Under the pieces are notes generated by a model. That model was not told the DNA's origin, ran no database searches, and saw nothing but the letters and a program-made list of their open reading frames with translations. A stretch of DNA of 64,000 nt from Monodelphis domestica (Eukaryota > Chordata > Mammalia > Didelphimorphia > Didelphidae): positions 346,437,380 to 346,501,379 of the forward strand of contig NC_077229.1 of assembly GCF_027887165.1 (NCBI RefSeq). Reading direction: 5' to 3'. Shown here piece after piece: positions 1 to 13,216 of the stretch. Position 1 is the first letter of the stretch, and each line of letters opens with the position of its first letter. A program made the position numbers and the translations under genes.

Positions 1-3000
1 GAAACATCTCACTTTGTGGAAAAGCCAAAATTTATTTGGTATTACATTTGGTTCTAGTGAAGCTCAGTGACAGTTTAGTCTGAAACATTATGTAACCATA
101 AAGTAATGATGAGTATACTTGCTTTGTAAGAAATTATAAAAGGGGAGTTGGAAAAAATTAAACCACAGCAGTATCTATGAAATAAGCAAATATAGATTTC
201 CATGATCTGACTCTGAAGGACAATTCTTTTAATGTATTAGTGCTGATGTATTTTTACTTTGCAATAACACCTTAGAAGAATGTATCTAACAGTTTTTCAC
301 CCAGTGGGTCAAGTCATTATTCCTAAGGATTTTTTCACTTGTGAAATACTAATTTTTTTTATAATATTCTGAGAATACTTTTTGAATAAAAGATAAATAA
401 GGGAATATTTGAACAAAACCAAGTTCTAATGAAGCTTTCTTTACTTAGAATGCAAGATGAATGTTCTGGAAAACTAAGTTTTAACTTAAAAAAAAATCTA
501 GATTGATTACAAACAAGTAGACTAGTTTAACTCTACTGTACAAAATTAAAAAATGATCACAATGAAAACTGAAATAAAAGCATATCAATCATTTTTATAG
601 TTTGGACAGAAGTATAGCCCACTATTTAAATACTAATCTGCTTTACATTAATTAAAGCTAAATGAAAGCTATAGTAATTAAAACTAGTTAGGAGCCAAAA
701 ATTATACAGACTACCTTGGTCTTCATTTTCAGCTCAAGAAATGATACATTCTAAAGATACTGCATTATCTTCTGCAAAAGATACTTTTATGTAATCTTAA
801 AGTGGTAAACATATTCAATCCTATACTCTTAATATATGATTGAGTCTCTGGTGAATATACATTTTATGTCAAGAGAGCAATATTCAAGTGACAGACTTTT
901 GTGTTAATGTAGAAGAGGAAATAATAGTTAATATTGTGTCTAGTGGTAAAAAAGTTAAAATATCTGCCCATTTAACAAACATAAAGCCTTTACATGTTAA
1001 AAGTGTAATTAAATATTAGACTATAGAAAAATTATAATGAAATTACTCTTAACCATTTCCCTAAACAGATCATATATAGTTGACTGCCTGAATAGCCTTA
1101 TGGCATTCCCAGAATATTTCTCCTATAATTCTCTACTTCTTCTTTGATTAGTTATTTGAAATATGATTAACCTGTCATATGATTTATAGCCACATTTATA
1201 TTATTTTACACAGTGTCATGACAGAGGAGGTACTTAAATATTTAATTGCTTTACCTGCCAGGTTTAACTGCTAAATAAGTTAAGATATTTTAATAATTTA
1301 TATTTTTGTGAAATGTTACATAAGATGAGATGTGTTATCTTGTTTAAAAACATTTCTATCCAGAGAGCCTTGAGATTTTTTCATAGTTCTTATGGAACAA
1401 ACAGCCTTGATTTAAGGTAATGGCCAAAAGATTTGTCACAAACTACATGATTTTTACCTTTCTAAAGAAAATCAAGGATAAAACTGACCCTGCTAGGCTT
1501 TTAGCCTGTGGTTCCACTGAGTTAAGACATTCCAAAGATGATGCCACTATGTCACCTCTTCCCAGCTTACAAGGATTTTGTCCTGTTAATAATGAAGAGA
1601 CTCTTAAATCTCTTGGATCCCATTCAGGGCCTAAAAAAACTGTAATCCTCATTTTAATGTAAACCATTCTTTTTTTAAAACTCGATTTGATATTAACTGC
1701 TAGATATTCTACATAGTCCGGAGAGCCAGTTGAAAAAACAATAGCAATGGTAACAACATAAACTAGAACTCTATGAGCACTAACCTTTTAATTTAAATTA
1801 CCAGTTACCTTCTTCTCTGAAGGTAAAAAGGTAAGTATCATGTGTACACATGGATCTTATGTATGGCATATACCTCATTTAGTCAATTATTTCTCCCACA
1901 GAGGAAAAATATTCACTTTGAGAGGTTTAAAAAAAAAGAAAGGGAAAAAGTGATATAAACACTTCTTGTCTGCTTAGGACTACTGAAAAGTGAAGAGTGA
2001 GAATTTCTAGAGAGCTTCTGAAAGCCACATGAAATAGAATTAAAATATTAGCTAGTATTCTGCAGTGATCTAATATGCTGTCTCTTTTTTCCCCCTAAGG
2101 ACTAATCTGAAAATTTCCTAGATTGGGAAATATTTGAAATTTCTCTATTAGAAGAAACTCCACATAGCCTACTTTAGGCAGTAACTTTCACAGGATATTT
2201 ATTGACAAGAGCAAGCAATAAGTATAAATTGCTCAGGTTGTATTATAAATCCATTTACTTTTTCTATCATCAGGACAGAAAAGTAGAAAACAACTGGTCA
2301 TCATCTTCAGTGCAATAACAATGACTTAATATGCCAACTCTGGGGATTACTAAATCTGAATAAAAAGAAGGCCAACTCTTTTAATGTTTTTCCTTATAGG
2401 TATAACTTTATTATAACCTGTTCATCATTTGAAGAGCTCTCCTTTGAATGTTCTCTAAGTTCTTCACAATTCTTCTTTATGCCAGAATGGTAGTTCCTGA
2501 GTCCAAAGTGGAGCAAAAACAGGGCTTTAGGTGCCACTTTCTCACCCTTCTTCCCCCAATATATCTTAAGAGATAATCTCACAAGTTTGAATCTGCCAAT
2601 TTCATCCAAGGGTGGGCCAAGCTCAGTTATGAAGCTACTATAGCGGCCCAGGCCCAGACTAGCCTTAGTCCACAAAGCCTTGAATGGAACTGTTTGAACA
2701 GTTTGGCCCTAGGGTTTAGACTCTACAAGATATGTAAAAAAGAGAAAACTCAGGGAGGTCCTGGAAAACAAGTTAATACCCGAACAAGTCCAGATTCTCA
2801 GGGCAGAGACTAAGTAAGGCATGATATATGCACTAGGTTTTCTCTCTTTAAAAAAACTGGGATATTACAGTAGAACCTGGGATATACATACAATTATTTC
2901 TGATGGATTCTATAAATATTTCCCCCCCTTTCTATTTATTAAGCTATAATGCTTTTGGGATTCAAGGATGAATATTTATTAACAGAGAAAGGTAATGATC

Positions 3001-3307
3001 TGATATGGTTGATGCTGAGGCTAATATGATCCATAACAAATAGTAATTAAAATTTTAAGAAAAGCCTTTTCTGTTCCTGCAAGGTAAGACAGACAGTAGT
3101 AATGCTAGGCAACTTTTTGCGTAGAATAGATGCTATATATGTTAAGTATCTGAGGGAAGGTGGTGACAGATCTTATTGATGACTGTTCGGGTGACCAATC
3201 TGATCATGGAGAAATACAACCACCCATAAACATGAAAAAAATTCTAGTCTAATTTAGATGAACAAATCAACATTTTCAGAATTTATAATGTATTATTCAA
3301 ACTTTAC
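1..3307 (-). other. RELCH: Part of RELCH intron 5
   Basis: AT-rich intron sequence downstream of exon 5, running off the left edge. No RELCH exon, RNA gene or clear SINE was recognised. The one point of note is an unexplained open stretch on the minus strand at about 2394-2710 (see findings). Confidence 0.75.
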
Positions 3308-3421
3308 CTGGTCATCATTTTCATCTGAAAAAGTTATTGATGTAAGTTTGTAGTTATTCTTTAGTAAAAATTCATTCACTAGGAAGTTTAGAGCTCTTTT
3401 TTCAAGAGGTTTGATTGGCTC
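3308..3421 (-). CDS. RELCH: RELCH exon 5 (LisH motif)
   Basis: A 114-base, phase 0/0 exon of 38 codons, bounded by tttctag (AG at 3423-3422) and gtaaag (donor GT at 3307-3306). It encodes residues 255-292: EPIKPLEKRALNFLVNEFLL, then KNNYKLTSITFSDENDDQ. This is the LisH (lissencephaly-1 homology) helix pair, usually a dimerisation element. The conserved Leu/Phe positions and the KLTSITFSDEN end are intact. The next exon (human DFELWDD...) was searched for between 1 and 3300 on the minus strand and not seen, so it lies outside the window. Confidence 0.96.
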
Positions 3422-3526
3422 CTAGAAATAAGAAATAGAAATGACATTGTAAGTCTCCCTTCTTAATCATTTGCATTACCATTCAATATATGACATTTAT
3501 GCACATTTCTTTGACAAAATGCCTAC

Positions 3527-3582
3527 CTGAATTTCAGGACTTGATTTGTAATTTTTTCGTTCCTGTAAAGGAACTTCATTTT
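3527..3582 (-). CDS. RELCH: RELCH exon 4
   Basis: A 56-base exon. Its acceptor is a run of C followed by ag (3584-3583) and its donor is gtaggc (3526-3525). Joined to exon 3 it reads ENEVPLQERKNYKSSPEIQ and ends in phase 0. The human counterpart differs mainly in having H where N is seen here. The polypyrimidine tract is an unusual pure C run (3585-3592), one of the few C8 tracts here serving as an acceptor. The segment links the coiled coil to the LisH motif. Confidence 0.95.
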
Positions 3583-3698
3583 CTGGGGGGGGGAAGAAAT
3601 GTACAAACAGACTTTAAAATCTCTACCATATAAAAAAATCTCAACTATTTCTACATTGTCAAATTATAAAGTCTAAAGAAAAGTTTTATGTACACCAC

Positions 3699-3770
3699 CT
3701 GCAGCCTGTGTCAGGTTGGCTCGGAGGGCCTGAATGGTCTCCTTGGCTTTCCGTAGTTCAAACTCCAGGA
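3699..3770 (-). CDS. RELCH: RELCH exon 3 (start of coiled coil)
   Basis: A 72-base exon with acceptor tgtccag (AG at 3772-3771) and donor gtggtg (3698-3697). With the G carried over from exon 2 it reads VLEFELRKAKETIQALRANL then TQAA, a heptad-like Leu/Ile/Ala helix that begins the first coiled coil of RELCH. Phase is 1 in and 1 out. The GTGGTG donor is weaker than the others (it lacks the +3A/+5G-rich pattern). The upstream intron 2 is about 10.7 kb and the downstream intron only 116 bp. Confidence 0.95.
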
Positions 3771-4561
3771 CTGGACAGGGATTTGGATTAAACACACACA
3801 GGCATCCAACCAAGAAAAGGGAAACAAAAATAAAAAATAAAAAGCAAGGATGGGTATGAAAAAAAAATACAGTTTGTATTGAAAACAGAAAGCATGCAAT
3901 CTTTATGGAATTCATGAAAGCATGCAGCAGAGTTGGTCTGAAAGCAAACTGGTGAACATTTTCCATAGCATTATTAGTATTCTAAGTAAATTGATCAAAT
4001 GTTCTAGCTGTCTGACAAGGAATTGTTCTATTTTTAAAAGAATTCTAAAATGTCAAAAAAAAGTTTTTTTTATATAATTAAAGTATGTGACATCTGAATA
4101 CTTCTCCCAAACGCCAAGTTAGGAAGAGAAATGAAATGTGTCTAACTGATATATTTTTCATGAATGATGGTAGGTGATGCCTGAGCTAATTCTAGAGAAT
4201 TAAGTACTTTAAAAATAACTACCAAATAATATTTAAAATGAAGATAATGGAAACCTCTTTGATAGACCTATGTTAGAAATTGGTAATATACTTTCTAATT
4301 ATTAAAGAATTCTCATGATATATGCAGTTTTCTATTAACAAAATTAGTACCAAAAGTACACATTTAGGTAGCAAATACTTAATACTTAAATTATTTAAAA
4401 ACAAGAAAACATTCAAAGTTCTTACTTGAAGGTTTATTGGAAATGTGAGAAAACAAAAACTGGCTTCTTTCTGGAGCCTATTCCCAAACCAAGACATAAG
4501 GAAAATCACTTTAGATATTTCTTAAAGCAGAAGAAAAGATACAATCTTGTCTGGAAGTCAA

Positions 4562-4590
4562 GGGGGGAGGGAGGGGTGGAGAAGGGTGGG
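4562..4590 (+). repeat. G-rich tract (G-quadruplex-capable)
   Basis: Runs GGGGGG, GGG, GGGG, GGG and GGG within 29 bases with short spacers, in RELCH intron 2. The G strand is the transcription template strand. Confidence 0.7.
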
Positions 4591-4649
4591 AATTAGTTGC
4601 TCTGAGTTTTTAATAAAAAAAAAATTTTCTAACATGTCAAAGAATGTAC

Positions 4650-4850
4650 AAACTGAGAGCTTGGAAGGAACTGCAAGAATCACCTAGTTCAACCCTCTAA
4701 TTTTATAGTTGAGAAAACCTAAGGGCCAGAGAGGCTAAGTGACTTGCTTAACGTCACACAGGTAATTAAGTGCCAGAACTGATATAAGAACTCCAGTCCC
4801 CTCCAAAATCATCAGTGGAAATCCTGCATTCCATGCCTTTTAAAAAGAGC
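4650..4850 (+). repeat. MIR-like repeat
   Basis: CACCTAGTTCAACCCTCTAATTTTATAG, CCAGAGAGGCTAAGTGACTTGC and TCACACAGGTAATTAAGTG. Related copies lie at about 8580-8760, 19865-19975, 23140-23262, 29780-29880 and 52552-52720. Confidence 0.65.
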
Positions 4851-6864
4851 TTTTCCAAATAGTGTTCTTTGTTTTTCAATAAACTAATACCTTTCTTGGC
4901 TTACAGTAACCAAATTACAAAATAAACTGTAAAAATGGGCATTATAGGAAACTTTCTTTAATTTGGAAATTTCTCTGACTAGTTTTGAAGTTAATCAGAA
5001 TCAGAAATTCAAGGAACTGAAAGTTTAAAAATAATACTTAACCTTGTAAAACAAATAATTCGATAACTATGGATAAGCAAAATGCAGATATTTAGGCACA
5101 GTCTAGGAAAGTGTAGGCTATTATTTCAAAAAAACATTTCAAATTTCTTTTTTCTAATTCAATCACTTAAAAATACCCTGGTATTCGTGGTTCATTCTAA
5201 CTAGAAACTGGATGTATGGAAAAACAGTTTCACTCAGTTTGCACTTAGTCATCAAAACCTTAGGATGTAACTGAATCACATCTGCTATGTGAAAACTACT
5301 AGTTTGATGCACAGAATTTAACTGCAGCAATGTGGAAGCATAACTAAAGATCTAATGAGAGGGAATGTGTTAATATTTCTCATTGGTAGCTGGCAAAGCT
5401 GATCTGCAAATATATCTGTGCAACAAAGTAAAAGTATTCCAGAAACTCTTAGTGTTGAAAATCAATACTGCTGTTTGTATAAGATTGCATACACATATTC
5501 TTGATATGCTCAATGGTTATATGGCACCTTTTGGTTCATTTTTGGAACTAAAAATTTTAAGCTCTTCATTTTTGGATGAAGCAACATTCAATTATGTGTC
5601 TACTACTAATTTTTAAAAGTGTTTTAACACTATGACAGAACAATTGCAGATCAGGAGTGCCCTACGCCAGAATGACAGAAATGTGAAATTAAAAAAAAAT
5701 ACTGATATAAACACAAACTTGAAAAAACTCAGAAATTTAATTGGAGAAAGTTGAGGTGAATTAAGAGCAAAACATTGTATGAGTAGGGGCACAGAAAGCC
5801 AGAAAAACCCATGTCAGACGGCAAGAATTAAATTTTTATATACAAATACATTGCAAATACCACAAAAAATTACAGGACTGAACAGATAGAGCCTATCAAA
5901 ATGAAAGCACTCTGCTGCATGTTTCTTGTTAAACATTATACATTTTCCAAAAGAAAAGTTCAAGTTAAAAGCCATACAGCATCTCTCCAATTGATAAGTA
6001 AAATGTACATATTACATTCAAATGAAAAAGTAAAGGTTCTGAACAGCAGTGCTGTTATTAAAGATGCTAGCAAACTTACCTTTTCCTGTATTAAGAGATT
6101 TAACTAATACTTGAATTGGCAGATAAACCCTTGAGAGAGACTACATTTATTAATTTAAATGATTCTCAAAAATTACTTTCAATCCTTACTCTGTTTAATG
6201 ACTAGTTATAAACAATTTCTAAATGTCATTCTAAGTTGAGTTTTGATATAAGGCCACCTAAGGTGATGATATGAAAACTAATGAGGCCCACTGTTATGTC
6301 TGAACAAGATGCTGAAAAATAATGGTACTCCATTTCTTTGGAGTGCCACTTCAGAACTCAAAAGAACATTCTTGATGGGAAGAGGGAAAAACAGCATAGG
6401 TTTTATTTTAGTTCAAACCAGAATGAAAGAGAACACCATTTCTTTATTTCTGTAGCTGAAAATTTCAATTTATACATGGCTTGAAAAAAATATATGCTAA
6501 AAATATCTGTTTTGGACATTTTAAAGACCTTTTAATTGAGTTTGCCTTTAAAATAAGTTAAATACTTAATGGTTTTATTATTTTCATGATAACAGTTCAA
6601 ATAAGGTGACCTCTTCTTGGAATAGGTATCTTCTTCTATTTCATTCCAAAAACAGTTTTACTGGGAAGAAAAAACAAAACAACCTGTCTTTTTCCTCTGA
6701 AACTGGGAAGTGAGGATAAATACCACCAAAAACCCACCAAATCTTTCCTGGTATTAAGACTCTAGGAGCAAGTCCCTACCCAATGCTGGTCAAGAAGCAT
6801 TACCTGGACCATTTATTTCTGTAACTTTGGGAAGAACATGAACTGGAAGGTCCAATAAAATGCA

Positions 6865-7140
6865 GCCATGTGGCACAGTGGATAGAGCTGGATCAAAAGC
6901 CAGGAAAACCTTAGTTCAAATCTATCTCAGAGAATTACTAGATATGTAACCCTGGGCAAGTCAAATAACCTTTGTTTGCCTTGGTTCCCTTATCTGGAAA
7001 ATGGAGATAACGACAGTACCTATCATCACAAGGTTGTTGGGAGGACAAAATAGTATTCCATAAGTGCTCTTCATATTGCAATGGGCTATATAAATAATAT
7101 TATTGTTATATATATTTTGCTCAAAAATACTTGTTGAATA
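6865..7140 (+). repeat. tRNA-derived/MIR-like SINE
   Basis: GTGGCACAGTGGATAGAGC, TTAGTTCAAATCTATC, CTGGAAAATGGAGATAACG, ACAAGGTTGTTGGGAGGAC and CTATATAAATAATATTATTG. Two further degraded copies follow at 7276-7510 and 7512-7700. Confidence 0.75.
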
Positions 7141-10100
7141 AATAATTAAGTCTGAACATTGGTTAATCTGGAGCACATTACTTTTCAGAGTTCCAATTAT
7201 TAAGAAAACATTATCCTTCTTACCACCCTGATGGCTAATCTTCCCCAAGCATTCAGCAGCTATCATACAGCATAGGACAGCTAGATAAAACTGGAAAGAA
7301 CATTGGATATGGAGTTAGAAGACTTGGTTCTAGTCCCATTTCTAACATTTCTAGCTGTGTGACCTAGAGCAAGACACTTAATTTCTGTAGGTCTGTTATC
7401 TCATGTTATATGAGAAAAGTAGCATACCTTTTTGAGTGTTTTTTTGAGAAGATCAAATGTGAGAACATATACTTTGAAAGAGTATATAAAAAGTTCAATG
7501 TAATAAGCTATGAGGCTCAATTGGTATGGAAGAAAGAACTACGAATCAGAGGATATGTGGGACTGACTTCCAGCTCTACAATCTCTCTGGCATGAATAAG
7601 TCATTTATTAACTGGGTTTGAGTTTCCTCTTCTATAAAAGGGGTGTGGAATAAAATATCTAAAATTCCTTCTTCTAGTTCTAACTAAATTCTATGATCCT
7701 ATTATAAAATTATATTCACTTTTACATATCTTCTCCTTCAGATCAGAGGATTTCTTGCATCCAGTGCACAATTCACAGCTATGTGTAATTTATATTAAAA
7801 ATTGCACTGCTTTTCTGAATTGTCCCATAAGTACCAAATAAATTATTAGATTTTTTTTGGCAAGTGGGAGAGATGATTGAAAGGACTAGATCTGGGATTA
7901 TGCTGTACAATTTTTCTTGATGGATCAAGATACATGTTTTGCATGATTTTTATTTTGTTTACTTTCCCATCCTAATTAGATAAAATTTTTAACAACCCTG
8001 TTAGTAACCTGACCAGTTATACAACAGCAAAGAAATAAAAGTTTCAGAAATAAAAGAGAATAGAAACAAATAAGTCTTAATTTTAAAGTATTTTTTATAG
8101 ATAAAAGATAATTTTTTGACAATGAACCAGCAAGAAACCACAAGTCATACTACCATTTCCAAGTTCTATTCTCTCAAACTTTTTTTTGAATTTATCAAAT
8201 AAGACAAAGGCATTATATACATAGCAGAAATCTCCTATTTCTTACTGATAATAAATACAATCTAAAAGGAAAAGTGATTAATAGAACAAACATATTCAAT
8301 AAAATATATAGACTTTTTATTACTGTCAAAAGGATGAGGCTAGATATTTTCTACCTGTGTGATGTTCAGCAATATATTTCAACTTTCCATGCCTTGGTTT
8401 CCTCTCATATGAAATGAGAGTATTGGACTAGGTGATTTCTGATGTATATTATGGCTTTGAAACTTATGCAATATTTCATTTATAGTAATTTAAAAGTATA
8501 TAAAATGTAATATTTGCATGAGTATGTGTATATACTATACTTTTATCTAAATGTGAATTCAGAGTTTCCTAGGCTAATAAAGATTTCAAAGAGGAGCTAA
8601 AGGAGAACATATGATCCATTTCTTTTCATTTTATAGATGAGGAAACTTGACATGTAGAGAAGTGATATAAGTTGCTTTAATTGCATTGTTAATTGGTGGT
8701 AGAATAGGGAACAAAACTCTTTATTGCCATTTGGTGTGATTTCTACCATACCACAGTGCATTGAAAAATAATTTCCAAAGATAAAGGTGATTTGGGGGGA
8801 GTATTGTTAGGATTCTGCAGATATGTGTTTAGACTGTGTTGATTTGAGTAGATTAGATAGTGTCAACTGTATAGAATTCTGATCAGAGGTACTGAGTATG
8901 CTGTTACTTTTTTTTTTTAACTACAAACTATATATATCAATAGTTTTACCTTACCTCTATTTATCTGTAAGTCTTTCCCTCTGTAATCTCTCTAATTGTT
9001 GCATATATTTATTTAGAAAAGCTATGTGAGATGTTTTTGTAAGAGGCCTCAAGAAGGTTCACAAAATAAAAAAAAGTTGAGAAAAACAGAAATATATAAA
9101 TGTGTGCACCTGTGTACACAGTATTTTATTAACAAAATACTTCAGAATTTATGAGGGTGAATCAAGAACTAACGTCAATTTTCTTGGGTATTATTTACCT
9201 GTAATGTATATGTTAACTATATACTCGCAAGACTATCTGAATATGTGGCACTTGTAATTTTCATAATTTAAAGTTGGCAACATATCTGGTTATGTTTCTG
9301 AAATACAATACTTTGAAGAGATGCTTAAACTCACCTTAGTTTTTTCCACTCACCCTTGCTTTATTGGCTATACCTCATCACTTTTTTGTTGGGTGGGCAT
9401 CAGGCACAAGCTGCTGCTGTTGTTAAAAATCTCTTTCTCCTTCTTAATTTTCAACAACAGCAAAATGTAATTCGCATCTGGATGAGGTTCCTGGACACAA
9501 ACATCTAATCTCATGTCTGATTTAGCCTATTCTACCACATTACTGAGTGAAACCAGTTGGTTCAATAACCAAAAAGAGGAATGCTGTTTGATTAAATTTG
9601 ATTTCTTTATTTCATTATTCTTTTAGATCAATGGCTTTTCCTTTCAGCTACATAAGCTAATGAACTAAAAAACAGAATACCCTAGAAAAAAATCATTTTT
9701 TATTTTAGTACAGTCAGCTATAACATTAAATTTTCTGAATTTACTTTCAACTTTGGCTTCAAAGGCAAAAGAATCAATACTTTCAAAATAAAATCTCTCT
9801 GTGCCTTCTTTCTTGTGAAAGCTATATCTATATAACTATCTATAAGTATATCTAAATCTGTAGAGGATTTGGTATATTGTTAAAAAGGATTCCATAAATC
9901 AGGAAATGAAAATGATAAGACAAAGAAAAGAGGAAGAATAGATAATTCTTGATGTGAGGAAAAGAATGGACCAGTGACAACAAAGATCAATCAGGTTCAG
10001 ATTATCTCCATTAAGCAGCTTGGGGGAAATTCTCATTTTCCTGGTCTCCAGGCAAATTTTTCAAGGATAGAAAGCCACTACTGGCTACCTTCTATCTCTA

Positions 10101-10836
10101 ATTCAGGTTATCAACCTGAATTATCAACCTGTGTGACCCTAGGCAAACCCCACCTGGGATATGGCAAACCTCAGTGCTATGTGTAAGAAAAATGACAAGT
10201 AATTTGTGTCACCAATACTGTATTTTACAATGTCTTTCTCTACTCAATTTTGCAAGCCATAGCACTTATAGCTCCCTAGGAATCAAGAGCAAAGTGGAAT
10301 TTAAAATAGCAAAAGTCATGAAACTATGAAAAAACAAGTATCCAGGTTAAGAAATTTGGTTCTCGGGAGGTAAGCATAGCTTTAATCATGGGTTCTTGAG
10401 TTGCTGGCTCTGAAGAGACTTTTCTTACCCTATTCTATGAATGTTCAGCAATGAACTTTTGTATACAGGTTACATACATAGATATCAACTCATCCAGGAA
10501 GAATGTTGAGCAAGCTCATCAATTAAGGTCTCATTTATATTTTCCTAAGCTCTAAGAAAGATGGCCAGTCTTTAACATGACTACAAATAAATCATCCAGT
10601 GTTTGAAGAAGAAGGCCTTTAATTAATAATCAGTGACATAGGATAGTTCCATAGATTCTCACAGAAATGATCCTAATTAAGAGCTAAGATCTTAGTTTGC
10701 TATTGTCAATATAATAAGAAGAATTCTGTTTTATGAATCTACTTTTCCCTTCACTGCAAGATATTAATAATAACATATATACACATATATGTGTGACCGT
10801 GAAAATATGGGTTTCAAGACTGTGAATTGCCCAAAC

Positions 10837-11573
10837 TGTAAAGATAATTTTTAGCATCTTGATTTTATATCAAAAAATAAGTGGTCACCATGGGAAAAAT
10901 TCCCAAATATGAAATACCCAGATCAGCTGGGTTTTATGGAGATTTTAATTAATATAAATGAAGGAATTAAGGAAAGGGAAAGTGACAGAGTAAGAGGAAA
11001 TGGTAGGAAAAGGCTAGGGTCTAGACCAATGGCCTAGGCCTTTCTCTTTAAGAGAGAAACTAAGTCAGTCTTTAATCACTCACCACAAGATCTTTCCAAG
11101 CAAAACTCTAGTGTTCAGAGACCCAGCAGCCTCCTCTAACTCCTGACCTCTAATTCAGCTACCAAAGCTGAACTAATTCCAGAGCCCTTCAGCTCCTTCC
11201 TTTTAAAGAAAAATTTCTCTTGTGTCACCACTCCTAAATTTTTACGTCTACCAATCACAGTAGATGCTTTTCCTAGGACAGCCCATTCTTAGTTTTTAGT
11301 TCTCACCTTCTCTGGATAGATTATATCTTCTGAGTACTTCACACCTCTTTTCTAAGCTTGCCCCTTGCAAGTTGCCTGACCTTTTAGTGATTACTTTGAC
11401 TTTCATAGGTACTTAGCACCCTTTTGTATTAGATCTAAAAATAGACTTAGCTTAAGGTTTTGGCCTCACTATAAGTATGAGTTAAGTACTTTCATTGTTC
11501 ACTAAGGAGTTTTACAACTTTATCTTCCCCTAAAGTATGCCTAAGTATGGGTGGAGTAATTTTAAAGTTCCCA
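10837..11573 (-). mobile_element. Endogenous-retrovirus LTR (solo or fragment)
   Basis: Minus-strand sequence begins TGGGAACTTTAAAATTACTC, carries TATATTAATTAAAATCTCC near its end, then TGGTGACCACTT, and ends AAAATTATCTTTACA. These features match the LTR at 53161-53850 in order and position, defining one family. No target-site duplication was found and no viral coding sequence adjoins. Confidence 0.7.
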
Positions 11574-13040
11574 ATGCATTCCTGATCAAGTACTTGCATT
11601 GTTTAAATGGGGAATAACCTTAACCAAATGTTCTAAGGTAGAGTCTGAGAAGTTTTAAGATTCACATATATAAATACATGGCTACAAAACTGAAAACAAC
11701 AATGTAAAAAGGCACTTTCTGGCATTGGTGAAGAGTACCTAAAAAATGTCAAAGGACACAAAGAGACATACAAAGATGATTTGACTACATACTGAAAAAA
11801 GTAAAGATTTTGTAGAAGATGAAAGTAAGAACACGGGAAGCAAGACAACTATTTTCAATTGAATGCTAAAAAGAATGGGAGACCAGAACTTTAAAAAGTA
11901 AAATATGCTACAGAGAATTATCACTCAAATTTCTAAGATACACATGTCACTTATAACCTAGAAAACTTGAAACATTTCCAAAAGACAGATTATAAATGTG
12001 GCAACACTAACTTTACCTGAGAATATATACCAAATCCTTTACCTAAAATATGGAAATCCCTGCCATATTAAATTGTTTTAGAACAAAATGGCTGACAAAT
12101 AATTTATGCATTATGATATAATAAGAATCTATTTGTTTTCAAATGCTTATGATGAATACTTCAGTTTATTTTGAAAAGGCATAAGCCCTCAAAGAAAACA
12201 TTTTATTGCTAACATTAGAAACATCCTTAAAAGTTTTAATTTTTGTAAATGAAAATATGATGGAGATAGTATTCAGGGGAAAAGTAGCACCAAGCTACCC
12301 TATTATGTTTGAAGAATGTTTAGAGCAAAAGCTTGATATTGCCAGAACCACTTTAGAAATTATGCCCAGCACAGGAAGAGCCTATTGCAAACAAAGAAAA
12401 AAAATGAACATATCTTAGAACTTCAAGGTAGCAAAAGATTTGTAAAGACCATCAGTATCTGTCTGAAGAGCATGGCCAATAACTGCTGACAACAGGGTTG
12501 GAGAATTGCCTACACTTACCTGATAGGGCAACTGGACACATACCTGTATTATCCATGACCTCTTCTGCCCAAGACTTGTTCAGGAAAAGTCAAAAGGATT
12601 TTGTGATCTCTTAGGTGTCTCTTCTGACTTAAAGGGGTTTGTGTGTGGTCCAAAGGCAGATAACAGGACAAATTATGGTTTATGCAACATAAGTTCTTTT
12701 GATGAAGTTTTAAAGTATTAGCATTGGACAGCAGACTTAAAAATCTGTGAAAATTGGTCATCATGCTTAAGTGAAGGTGTTTGAATAAGTCTTCTCTACT
12801 GCATATTTCATTCATTTTCTTAAGAGTCAGGTTTTTATAAATAGTAAAAAACTATCCCAGTGCAATTTTATTTTCCACATAACTTTTTAAGTTGAAGAGT
12901 TCCTTATTGCACAGAGAATTGTACTTTCTGATTAGGATTTATAATCCAAAAAACTTCAAGTGCAAAGTCAGAAGCTACATTTTGTGGAATATAAAAATAA
13001 GAACTAAATTATTTTTTTAATTGTAATACATTAAATTCTT

Positions 13041-13216
13041 TTTCTGTCTTAGAATCAATACTGCATATTGGTTCAAATGCAGAAGAGTGGCAAGGGGAAG
13101 GCAATGGGGGTTAAGTGACTTGCCCAGGGTCACACAGCTAGAAAGTGTCTGAGGTCAAATTTGAACTGAGGACATCCTGTCTTTAGATATGGTTCTCAGT
13201 CCTATCTAGCTGCCTA
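13041..13216 (-). mobile_element. MAR1-type SINE
   Basis: Carries AATGGGGGTTAAGTGACTTG, CACACAGCTAGAAAGTGTCTG and an AGCTGCC end. Perfect 13-bp flanking repeats ACATTAAATTCTT at 13028-13040 and 13217-13229. Confidence 0.85.

Noticed and set aside
1..3300. Search for RELCH exon 6
   Set aside because: No minus-strand sequence matching the expected DFELWDD segment was seen, so the exon is taken to lie outside the window.
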